Of a stretch of 62,434 nucleotides of DNA, positions 53,651-62,434 are shown one piece after another. The translations under genes and the position numbers were made by a program. The DNA lies in contig JBBHKE010003465.1 of NCBI GenBank assembly GCA_037447655.1, forward strand, positions 1 through 62,434, given 5' to 3'. The notes beneath the pieces were generated by a model. That model searched no databases. It had not been told where the DNA came from and worked only from the letters and a program-made list of their open reading frames with translations. Numbering within the stretch: the first letter of the stretch is position 1; each line of letters opens with the position of its first letter. This stretch comes from Zygnema cylindricum. Taxonomy: Eukaryota > Streptophyta > Zygnematophyceae > Zygnematales > Zygnemataceae.

Positions 53651-55050
53651 CTATGGCAGCGGCAATGGAGTGGATGGATAATGGATACAGGAGCATCAGC
53701 TCACATGTGTTGGAACAAAGTTATCTTCAAAAATCTGAAAACAACACCGGAGAAAAATATTTATTATGCTTGAGGGATGAGTGTCCAGACACGTGCTGTG
53801 GGTGATGTATCTTTGCTAGGTGATGAAGAAGGAAAAGCATTTGAAAGGACCCTTCAAAATGTCCTTTTTGTTCCTGACTTTAAGAAAAATATGTTTTATT
53901 CGTCCTTGGTAGAGAGTAGAGGCTTTGAGGTCAATTTGAAAAATGGTAGGCAGGTTGTTAGCAAAAATGGCAAGGTTGCAGTTTCAGGTACTAGAGATAG
54001 TAGCAAAATGTACCGCATGGATATGGCTAATACCAAGGAGAATGATGTTTTGTACTCCGGTGTTTTGCATTCATATGAGTTATGGCATTAAAGATTAGGC
54101 CATGTAAATTATGATAGTTTGAAAAAAATGGTAGTTGCTGGAAAAATAGATGGTGTATCAATCACAGATTAACCGGTTAAAACATGTGATGGCTGCGCTT
54201 TAGGCAAAATCCACAGACTCCCATTCCCTAAAGAGTTTGAACATCGGTCAACTAGACTCTTACAGCAAATTCATTCTGATGTTTTTGGTTCTGCGAAGGT
54301 ATCATCTGTCAGGGGGATGAAATATATAGTCACCTTCACATATTATTTTTCAAGGTTTACAAAAGTTTACTTCATGAAATAAAAAAACGAAGTGTTTGGT
54401 CACTTCAAACACTATAAAGCATGGGTTGAAAAACTCCATAACTTACCAATTTTGGAGTTCAGATCGGACAATTGTGGGGAATATACTTCGAAGGAATTTG
54501 AAGCATTTTTACTTAATGAAGGTATAAGTCATCTTTTGACTGTTCCGTATTCACCAGAACAAAATGGGGTTTCAGAGAGATTAAATAGAACCCTCACAGA
54601 GAGCTCCAGGTCGATGCTTGCAGATAAAAATGTGGATCCGAAATTTTGGGCTGAGGCTCTAAATTGCGCAGTTTATATTAAAAATAGGATAGGGTCAAGA
54701 TCGGTAGAGACTACTCCTTACAAGATCTAGACAGGTAGAAAGCCGGATGTCAGTCATTTCAAGTTCTTTGGTAGTAAATGGTTTATCTTAGATACATCTA
54801 ATGATAGATGGAAAATAGAATCAAAAAGATTACCGGGTATTCTGTTAGGATATGATGATCACTCAAAGGGTTATAAAGTTTTTGTGTTTAAAAGGCAAAA
54901 AATCATTGTAGTGAGAAACATCATTGTTAAAGATGAGCTAGACTCAAAAGATTTATTGGAAATGACAGAGGAGGAAAAGTAGCAAAAAGTACTGGAATAT
55001 GTTATTCTAAATTGCATCCACGAGATTGTCCCACAAATACAAACTTCACC
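53651..55050 (+). pseudogene. pol: Protease and integrase of N2
   Basis: Protease site IMDTGASAHMCWNK intact but in a frame shifted from its neighbours (about 53677-53720). Body 53777-54091 (LQNVLFVPDFKKNMF). HHCC finger with a stop (LWH-stop-RLGHVNY, CDGCALGKIHRLPFP). Integrase core: HSDVFGSAKVSS, RSDNCGEYTSKEFE (Gly to Cys), PEQNGVSERLNRTLTE (54392-54730). C-terminal part with stops at 54728 and 54980. The three acidic residues remain. Confidence 0.8.
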
Positions 55051-55051
55051 G

Positions 55052-57290
55052 GTGAGAACATGGGAGTCTGAAATTCTCCATGTTCCTTCACAAGTTCAGT
55101 TCCAACCGAACCAACTGCGGTCAACACCTGGTGATCGCAACCAGCGCAACAAGCGCAATGCAAGGGACTCAACAATTTCAGCCCCAAAATTTCTGGGGGG
55201 AAGAAGATCCAGTAGCCGCCTGCAAGCAAGATCTCACTTCGCCTACTCGACAGCCTCAATGGAGCCTCTAACCATTCGAGAGTCCTTCTCATCACCAGAG
55301 CGGAACCACTGGATCGAGGCAGCAAAAGATGAAATGAAGTCGATCATGGAAGCTCAGACATGGGAGCTTGTGGACCTTCCTCCGGACCGAAAAGCAATCG
55401 AAAGCAAATGGGTATTCAAGGTGAAGCTAAATCCTGATAATACCATTGAACGATATAAGGCGAGACTTGTGGCAAAGGGGTATAATCAAAAGGAGGGAAT
55501 TGATTTTGAAGAAACATTTTCTCCGGTTGTAAGATTTCTTACTGTTACAATTTTGTTGTCCCTAGGTGTTATAGAAAATATGGAAATACATCAGATGGAT
55601 GTGAAAACAACCATTCACCATGGAAAACTAGAGGAGACCATTTACTTCCACCAGCCTGAAATATATGCAAAACCAAAAAAAAAAAACCTAGTATGCAAAT
55701 TGTCAAAATTTCTGTATGGCCTATAACAGGCCCCTAGGCAATGGAATCTGAAGCTTGATGAATTCTTAACTAGCCTAGGATTTCAAATGATAAGTTGTGA
55801 TCACTCTGTCAATGTTTTAAAAGGTGAGGATGGGATTGTAGAAACTAATGGTTTATTAAGTATTTTCTACGTCTGAAAAGAAATATAGAAGCCGAGGCAG
55901 TCTATCTCTAACTTCTCTCTCCAACTCTCAAACTTGTCGCAGTCACTGAGAAATTGGAGAGGAAGCTAGAGCCATGGCTACCTAGGCTATCCTGAGGTTT
56001 ACGGTAAATTTATATTAGTTCGGGTTTATTTATTTAAAAGGTATGTGCCGGCGGCAGGAATTGATCCTTGTACCTACCGGCCGGCAGACAGGAAATAGCC
56101 GGTAGCCTTAGCCGTTAAGTCTAGGAGTCATAATACGTAGTATATAGTTTGATAGTTATTTAAATATGTATACGTACGATTATTCATTTAACTATAATAG
56201 ACTACGGGATACATAGATTCGGTAATATATAAAGTACAGATTACGGTACGGACTATAAATCAATACCGCGCATTTGTTTCGTAAATGAAACAAATACCGC
56301 ACATGTATTTATTACGGCTACGATTAAATTAGATTCTAATCGGACGGCCGCAATTAGCGCCGAGATCGCGGAGGAAGTTTTCGGCGGTTTGTGGCCATCG
56401 CCACATCGGATGACGCGTGGCGAAATTTCGTTGGATCGTGGAATCCCCGGAGATTATGGCATCGAATCCGGATATGACATGTGTCGACATTTAGGCCTTG
56501 TCGTACAATGTCCGTACCTAAAGTACAATTGCAGCTGTACTTTTGCGTACGGAACTCAATTCTGATTGGTTCCATACATCAGTAGATAGAGTCTGTGAGA
56601 GAGATAGGACTTAGAAAAATTAGGAGATAGGACCCTCTCTCCAAGAGAGCTTTTGTACAAAAGGTCAACTTTGACCCTCCATAACTTACTGCTCAGGGGA
56701 GCAAATTCAGAGATTCTTTTTGCTATCGACTCAGGGGAGTCTTATCTTCACAGGGGAGAAGGTGGTCAGAGTTTTTGTCTGCCAGGGTGGCAATTATTTT
56801 TGCTTAAACACAAAGGGGTCAGGATTATCCTAGAGGCTTCTTGGAAGCTGTCCACTCTGAGGACTTATGGAGGTCTCAGAGTTCCAGGGATAGTGTATAT
56901 AGCGGTGTACATAGATGATTTATAATTAATTAGCAAATCAATGGCTAAAATTAACAAAATCAAAACTGCTCTAAATTCACGGTTCGAGATGAAAGACCTC
57001 GGTGAGGCAAAATATATTTTGGGTATCCAAATAGAGAGGGACATAAATAAGAAAGTAATATAGTTGACTCAAAAACAGGCTATTGGAAACATGTTAGATG
57101 AGTACGGAATGCGGGGGGCAAAAGGATGTCTAACTCCAATGGAGTTTCGACAGAAGTTAGAGGGAGAAAAGACAGAACCTGGTGCCATTGTTAGCGAGTA
57201 TTTAGAGTCAAGGGAGAATGATCCAATGACACTAATACCTTACAGACATATAGTGGGAAGCTTAATATATTTATGAATTGTACCTGGCCT
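55052..57290 (+). pseudogene. pol: Reverse transcriptase of N2, split by a solo LTR
   Basis: Linker with CGCAACAAGCGCAATG codons, RT entry (SPERNHWIEAAKDEMKSIM, TWELVDLPPDRKAIESKW), EIHQMDVKTTIHHGKLEE (55052-55726, open), a stop in LYGL, then GEDGI at 55836. The solo LTR intervenes, and the RT resumes at 56887 with the YIDD box at 56908-56919 followed by a stop, then EAKYILGIQIER, AIGNMLDEYGMRGAKG, IPYRHIVGSLIYL to 57276. The catalytic aspartates are retained. Confidence 0.85.
55837..56886 (+). mobile_element. Solo LTR (family I) in the RT of N2
   Basis: 1050 bp, TGTAGAAACTAATGG to CAGAGTTCCA, with the perfect TSD GGGAT at 55832-55836 and 56887-56891. The tRNA-like segment is on the minus strand at about 56045-56125 (B box GGATCAATTCC, 56057-56067). 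TAGGACTTAG at 56605-56614. It adds plausible U5 codons but only interrupts RT. Confidence 0.9.
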
Positions 57291-57870
57291 AACATTGCTG
57301 CATCAGTTGGGGTACTAAGCAGAAGTCTAGAGAATGCGAGAATCCGAGAATCCAAGATTTTGATGCAGCAAAGAGAGTCTTAAGATATTTGGCCGGAACC
57401 AAAGACCTCAAAATCACACTAGGCAGAGGAGAAGTGAAGCTGCAAACGTAGAGTGATGCAAGCTATGGCGACATGCCGAGCCGAAAATCCACCACGGGGT
57501 TCGTTTTGCAAATTGGGAACGGGACGTGCTGATGGAGCAGCAAACTTCAAAAGGTTACAGCGCATTCGACAATGGAGTCTGAATATATGGTAGCAAGCTC
57601 GGCCCTCAAAGAACTCTTATGGGTAAAATCCATGTTGCAAGAACTAAGATACATGCAAGTTGGGCCACAGGTGATCTAATGTGATAACCAAGCTACCATT
57701 GCCATTGCCTCTAACCCAAATCACCACTTCAAGAGTAAGCACAAGGATGTAAGATTACACTTTGTAAGAGAAAAAGTGTTCTCTAGGGCGATCAAACTAT
57801 GTTATTTGCCAGACGCAAGAATGATTGCTGATATGCTTACTAAAACTTTTCCTGCTCCCAAGCTGTAGTA
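57291..57870 (+). pseudogene. pol: RNase H of N2
   Basis: In shifting frames: VGVLSRSLENAR, TWSDASYGDMPSRKST-like with its Trp mutated to a stop (57448-57490), STMESEYMVASSALKELLWV, QVI-stop-CDNQATIAIASN, HHFKSKHKDVRLHFVREKV, and the C-terminal LPDARMIADMLTKTFPAPKL. The acidic residues are recognisable. At least four stops. Confidence 0.75.
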
Positions 57871-58119
57871 TTGTAAGGATGCAGTAGGATTGGGTGAATA
57901 GATAAGTTGTTGCACTTCTATACTGCCATGATATGCTAGTCCACAATCAAGGTGTAGTGGGACTAGGTGACTAGGTTATTTTCGGCATTTTTATGTTGCT
58001 ATCTTGCGTTTCTACGGTTGCGCTGCTATGTTGCAATGGCTGCATTGCTATGCTTCCATGCTACGCTAAGTGTGACATCGCAGTTGCGCTAATACACTGA
58101 GTCTAAAGCTTTAGGGGAG

Positions 58120-58812
58120 TGTTGATTTTGGAAAGCTTTAAGTCTCAGTGAATTAGTATGACAACACGAAGACAAAACTACAAGGACACGGGTCATTATT
58201 TAAAGCACTTCTACAGGTATCTTGGATTGGCACTTACATCCACTTCACACATCAAGGGGAGACAACGCACCTCCGATGCAGCAACGCAACTCCGATAACA
58301 TTTGATATGTTTCGTACGGACGACGCAGCTGCGGATACTTTGTTATGATTTAGTATAGTACAAAGCAGCTACGATAGATACAAATCTAGTTAGCTCAGTG
58401 GTTGCTTAGTGGTAGCTTCGTAGTAGGTTGACAGATTAGTGTTAGATTGGCGTTTGACGTACCTCTCAGGTACACTGGTATCGTCGGTACAACACAAGTA
58501 TAAGACTTAGGACTCAGAACACAAAATGTATCCAGACTTCCAAGTAGTGAACTGCAGACAGTTTTTGGGAAACTTCTGAGTATTATATCTTGAGTGTTGT
58601 CGGGTCATTGTACTGAAACTTTAGGAGTTGGTAGTGTTTATCCTACTCTATATTTTGATAGAGGTTTGGGAGGTTTGGATGCTTTTATAAGATTTGGTGA
58701 GCACTTGTTAACAGCTGCTTGGTAAGATTCTTGATAACTTCCGAGATTGTATCATGTCTACTTCTACTATTACTGTTGTTCCTCCACCTGCACCGGTGGT
58801 CGTAGAACAACA
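58120..58812 (+). repeat. 3' LTR of N2
   Basis: 693 bp, TGTTGATTTTGGAAAGC to GTAGAACAACA after the tract TTTAGGGGAG, followed by the TSD AAGTC. Its ATG at 58753 opens MSTSTITVVPPPAPVVVEQ to the LTR end. Confidence 0.9.
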
Positions 58813-58817
58813 AAGTC

Positions 58818-59420
58818 AGGATTGATTGATCCAGAAGAACAAGCACATTTTCATTTGAAGACCAAAGCTACACGTGGAGGTTCATCTTCAGTGATAAAAG
58901 AATACGTGGAAAGCGGACGGAGTCCGCCGTCATTTCAGTGGACGAACTTTAACCGCGTACTATTTCATTTCTAGCGGTTGTTTGATTGGTGTAGATATTT
59001 GTGTGCATTCGACGGTGGGATTTTTGTTGATGAAGAGTAGTGTACCAATTGACCGCGGTAGTTGTAGTAAGGTGTGATCAGCTATAGGCTCACTTGTATA
59101 TATAAAACTTAGATTATTTTAGGAAAAGTAGGATTTTATGTATCAAAAATTGCGAAGCAGTTTTTGAGTGTTTTGAATTGTAAGATCATTATGATCTTTT
59201 GGCAAAACCTTGTGAAATTCTGCATGTTGTTTCCTTGATGTATATTCTATATTGTGGAAAATTTGCAGACCTAGTGTGTCTCTGGTTTGCTTGGGGTTTC
59301 ATTGTGAAGCTGGTCTTTTGTGGGATTTCGTGAGAGTTTCCTCTTTGCATATTTGATTCTCATCGCAACTGTCGCTGCTTCTTCATTTTATTTAGTGGCA
59401 CCAGCTGCCTCAAATCATCA
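58818..59420 (+). repeat. 3' LTR of N1, second piece
   Basis: Continues the LTR cut at 32711. Collinear with 28262-28863 of the 5' LTR (CAAAGCTACACGTGGAGG, TATATATAAA, GTTTCCTCTTTGC). Ends CAAATCATCA before the TSD TCTAC. Confidence 0.9.
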
Positions 59421-59971
59421 TCTACTCTATATGGCATCGCCGATGCAATTGTACGTGAGAAGTATGTCAAAAACCAAGCTACCTCTAAGATCAAAGTATT
59501 CCTAATCCCGCCAAACTATTCTACCATAGTACAATCATCACTACTTATAATCTACACTAAGTGATTGTATAAACACTTGTCGGCTAAGTCACTTGTGACC
59601 ATCTCATGAATCTCGTCTAATTACTAAATTCGTATCAATCGCTACTGCATTGTACTTTAGAGAATCATATTCATTTTATCCGCGGTTGCGCTGTTATGTA
59701 CCACATCATATCAAGATATCCTTGGTTGCGTTGTCCGTACAAACCATATCAAACATAACCGCTGCTGCGTTGTTTTGTTTGCGTCGCACCTATGTTGTCC
59801 CAACTGCATCGCAGTTGCGTTGTCCCATTCGATGTGTGACATATGTATGTTGATGTACATGCCTTTCCAAAATACCTGTATTGAGCTTTAAGTGACGACG
59901 AGTGTCCTTGTAGATTTATCTTCTGGTCGTCACACTAATTTACTGAGACTAAAAGCTTTCCAAATTTAGCA

Positions 59972-60977
59972 TAGATGATATTCTAATTTGCAGCAAATCT
60001 AAGAAGAACATGTAATTTAATTAAAGAAAGCGTTGGAAAGGTTAAAGGAAAGAAAATTATATGGAAAAATGTCAAAATCCAGTTTTCTTAAAAGTGAAAA
60101 TTTATTTTTGGGACACATAGTTATTGGGGAAGGTGTTAAAAAGATCCATCGAAAATTATAGCAATCCAAAATTGGAAGCAGCCTACTAATGTCACGTAAG
60201 TTTAGATCATTTTTGCGATTGGCTACTTATTACAAGAAATTATCAAGAACTTCAATATGATTGCCGCACCTTTCATGGATTTACTACGAGAAAAAGAAAC
60301 GTTTTTTGTGGAGAGCTGATTAAGAGAGAGATTTCGAACAAATAAAAGGGAAGAAGACCTCTACTCCAACACTAATGTATCCCGATCGTGTCGGAGAGTT
60401 AGAAGTTTTAATCACCACAGATGCATCCGATAAAAGCTTAGGTGCAATCATAAGTCAAAAAGTTGGGAATCATTTTTATCCTATTGCATTTGAGTCTATG
60501 AAATTCAATGACACTAAAAATAATTACCGAGAACAGGAAAAGGAATTACTTGCAATTGTTCATGCATTGGTGAAATGGCGTTGTTATTTGCATAATAAAG
60601 AATTCACAGTTTATTCTAATAATAAAGCAATTTCTTACCTACAAAGATTAAGTAATGCAGAGATTATGATCAGTGGACAAGTTAGGTGGATGCAAAAACT
60701 AACATATTTTAAATTTAACATCAAACATATTTATGGAAAAACAAATGTAGTCGCAGATCCTTTAAGTATATGTTTTGAAATAAGTGTGATGGTTCAAGAT
60801 GAATTGTTTTTAGATGTTGTTAGAAATGGTTATGATAAAGATCCTTATTTTGTTGTGATTTGCAATAATAATTCGGGAGGGAATTTTGACTCATTGAATG
60901 AGAGGAACATCAAAAACTTCAAGGTAGTGGATGGTTTACTGTATTTGCGAATAGGGGATAAGATTATGCATTCTTGA
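59972..60977 (+). pseudogene. pol: Gypsy RT remainder and RNase H
   Basis: The first codons supply the catalytic DDI split off at 27565, then LICSKSKK and stops; LGHIVI-type thumb blocks lie in other frames to 60370. The RNase H frame 60375-60977 is open: TTDASDKSLGAIISQK (first Asp), NYREQEKELLAIVHAL (Glu), VYSNNKAISYL, where the third acidic residue is Asn, and IYGKTNVVADPLS. Downstream NFKVVDGLLYLRIG leads to the integrase. Confidence 0.85.
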
Positions 60978-61831
60978 AGCGAAGACTTAACAAAACAACT
61001 TCTACAAGAAGCCCATAAACATTTAGGACATCTAGTCGAGCTAAAACTTTTAGTCACTTGCAGAGTAGATTGTTTTGGTAAGGAATGGCAAACAAGGTGT
61101 CCAAACACGTGGAAAAATGTGTCCCTTGCCAGCAAAGTAAACCTAGTAACCAAAAATCTAGAGGTCTCATAAAACCTTTGGATATCCCGAAAGACCATGG
61201 GAATCTGTCAATATGAATTTTATTGTAAGATTGCTAGCTACATCAAGAATAAATTACAGTATCATGGTCGTAGTGGATAAGTTTAGTTAAATGGTAATCT
61301 TTATCCCTCACAAAGCTACTCATTCAGTTGTAGATACTGCAAAGTTATTTTTTGACAACGTGGTCAGACTTCATGGTGTTCCCCTATCAATAGTCAGTGA
61401 TACAAATTCTTAATTTCCGTCTGCATTTTGGAAAGAATTGCAACAGACTTTGGGCACTGAATTAAAAATGAGTACCACTTATCACCCTCGGATAGATGTA
61501 CAGACAAAAAAGATGAACCGTACACTTGACGAAATGCTTAGGACTATTTGCAGTGGAGTTCATAACACATAGGATTTTAAACTACCATTAATTGATTTTT
61601 GCATACAATTCATGTAAACATGCCAGTATAAGATTCTCACCATTTGAAGTTGCATACGGATACCAATCTAGAGAAGCATTAGACTTAATATCAAGGGTCA
61701 CTCAAAAGAATAGGAGTTCTATAACAGAATTTGGGGAATACATGCAAATAGTTTGGAAAACAGTCTGAGATGCATTAGTTGAGGCACAAAGGAGGCAAGA
61801 ATAAAATGCTAACAGCAAACAGCATGATTGG
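60978..61831 (+). pseudogene. pol: Gypsy integrase, catalytic triad lost
   Basis: Zinc finger H...H...C..C recognisable across frames (HKHLGHL, KCVPCQQSK). Core: VNMNFIVRL where the first catalytic Asp is Asn, VSDTNS with its Asp, STTYHPRIDVQTKKMNRTL where the Glu is Lys. PFEVAYGYQ follows. Stops at 61290, 61411, 61570 and 61767. Order and motifs are those of gypsy integrases. Confidence 0.8.
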
Positions 61832-62242
61832 GTGGTAAGCACGGGTGACAAGGTTTGGCTTTCTACAACTCGTTACAGGTGGAAGGTCGAGGGACAATGG
61901 GATCCTACAAGGAAATTTGGTCGTAATTACATTAGACCATTTATCGTAATCGAGATGATATCGTCAGCTGCAGCCAAATTGGACTTTGCGCCTTCAACAA
62001 AAATTCCTCCATTGATACACATCACCTAGTTGAAATTAGTGAATATTCGACCAATTGAAGGAGAATTCGAATTAGATCCCTCAATAATTATAGAACCTGA
62101 AGTCCACGGATGGGTAATAGATTGGGTTGGTCAACGGTTCAGGGTCGGCAATACTATATTTTGGCAAGTACATTATCTAGGAAGGCCAAAAGATGAGTTA
62201 ACTTTAGAAGATACAAATTCTGAGTTTTTACAAAGGTATTGA
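61832..62242 (+). pseudogene. pol: Integrase C-terminal part and chromodomain
   Basis: TGDKVWLSTTRYRWK and GRNYIRPFIVIEMI resemble the GPY/F module of gypsy integrases. A stop replaces Gln in the HIT-stop-LK block. The last 60 residues (EVHGWVIDWVGQRFRVG, FWQVHYLGRPKDELTLED, FLQRY) match a chromodomain in pattern, with aromatic Phe, Trp and Tyr positions. Chromodomains steer chromoviruses to heterochromatin. Confidence 0.75.
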
Positions 62243-62318
62243 AGGGATAATGATATAGAAGTCCCGTTTTGAGAAAAAAATGTGTTTTAATTGAGGTTTG
62301 TTAAAAATAAAGAGGGGA

Positions 62319-62434
62319 TGATATAACACTAATAGTGGATCGAACTTGGTCGTAAATAGGTATTTAAAGGTTACAAATATAGAGTTATGAATTTGGTAGA
62401 CATCCAAGAAAGAATCGCGCGATTTGGAGTTTTA
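62319..62434 (+). repeat. 3' LTR of the chromovirus, start only
   Basis: After the purine tract AAAGAGGGGA the sequence TGATATAACACTAATAGTGG begins. TGATGTAACAC-type starts are common in chromovirus LTRs. The rest lies outside the window, so the boundary is inferred. Confidence 0.6.

Larger units (their letters stand above)
32712..58812 (+). mobile_element. Copia element N2 (family II), split by N3
   Basis: 5' LTR in two pieces (32712-33295, 52621-52744; about 708 bp), interior 52745-58119, 3' LTR 58120-58812 (693 bp). TSD AAGTC at 32707-32711 and 58813-58817. The interior is complete in layout from gag to RNase H, but has many stops and carries a family I solo LTR in its RT. Sequence similarity to N4 is high throughout, so both belong to one subfamily. 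Confidence 0.9.
27896..59420 (+). mobile_element. Copia element N1 (family II), split by N2
   Basis: LTR 27896-28863, interior 28864-32328, 3' LTR in two pieces (32329-32711, 58818-59420). TSD TCTAC at 27891-27895 and 59421-59425. The interior is short because the central RT is deleted. Gag, protease, integrase, a scrap of RT and RNase H remain, all with stops. The protease active site is destroyed. Confidence 0.85.
27566..59971 (-). mobile_element. LTR N5 (family II), minus, split by N1
   Basis: Two pieces, 27566-27895 and 59426-59971, together about 876 bp. In sense it starts TGCTAAATTTGGAAAGC (TGTTG degraded) and ends GTAGAACAACA. No internal region belongs to it, so it is a solo LTR, the product of LTR-LTR recombination. 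Flanks TACAT (27561-27565) and TAGAT (59972-59976) are a TSD with one substitution; the codons around it are those of the gypsy RT catalytic box. Its U5 keeps the ATG (CAT on the plus strand near 27622) for the LTR-coded gag N-terminus. Confidence 0.8.
27023..62434 (+). mobile_element. Chromovirus (Ty3/gypsy), split by the nest, runs off the window
   Basis: RT N-terminal half at 27062-27565; RT remainder, RNase H, integrase and chromodomain at 59972-62242; start of a 3' LTR at 62319. RT-RNase H-integrase order and a C-terminal chromodomain define a chromovirus. The 5' LTR, gag and protease are absent, cut off by element C and the assembly gap. Stops and catalytic substitutions show it is dead. 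It is the outermost and therefore oldest element of the nest. Confidence 0.85.

Noticed and set aside
27023-62434. An envelope-like or other extra ORF in the chromovirus
   Set aside because: After the chromodomain there is only a stop, a short spacer and the polypurine tract.

Overview
This is a eukaryotic, gene-poor window made almost entirely of dead transposable elements. No host protein-coding gene, rRNA or functional tRNA gene could be supported. The mix (Ty1/copia elements, a chromovirus-type Ty3/gypsy element, a Helitron, TA-flanked MITEs and a non-LTR element with a restriction-like endonuclease) suggests a large, repeat-rich genome. The copia primer-binding sites are complementary to the anticodon arm of a plant-type initiator tRNA-Met, which points to the green lineage. 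That assignment is inference; the species is not identifiable from the sequence.

Layout. 1-1500: nothing recognised. 1505-4390 (-): broken non-LTR element with zinc fingers, reverse transcriptase and nuclease. 4683-7363 (+): truncated copia element A. 7364-9214 (-): loose LTR pieces. 9215-15974 (-): copia element B, complete in layout but full of stops. 15975-17086: two 3' fragments of the non-LTR family and two MITEs. 17087-19802: AT-rich low-complexity DNA ending in a 10-N assembly gap. 19803-27022 (-): copia element C, cut by the gap, with element G (22368-27003, +) inside its 5' LTR. 27023 to the window end (+): a chromovirus opened by a deep nest of insertions between 27566 and 59971.

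The nest can be unpacked by target-site duplications (TSDs). The chromovirus RT is split by an LTR at 27566-59971 (tacat/tagat). That LTR is split by N1, 27896-59420 (tctac). The 3' LTR of N1 is split by N2, 32712-58812 (aagtc). The 5' LTR of N2 is split by N3, 33296-52615 (tgtat). The 3' LTR of N3 is split by N4, 45601-52139 (gcatg). The left LTR of N4 is split by a solo LTR, 46252-46989 (tgttg). That is seven elements in one line of descent. Side insertions are a Helitron with two MITEs (33342-35238), an inverted copia copy (37859-42189), a MITE in the N3 pol gene (43054-43552) and a solo LTR in the N2 RT (55837-56886).

Families as named here. Family I (A, B, C, N3, N3i and loose LTRs) has LTRs of about 1.0-1.2 kb carrying an antisense tRNA-like segment. 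Family II (N1, N2, N4 and two LTR-only copies) has LTRs of about 0.7-1.0 kb. Family III (G) has 1164-bp LTRs and lacks pol. All three share a half-tRNA type primer site (GGTTATGGGCCC). In all three the gag frame opens inside the 5' LTR and runs in the same frame through the primer site, so the site itself encodes Val-Met-Gly. This shared LTR/primer/gag junction, together with the antisense tRNA-like segment, is the most distinctive biology in the window.
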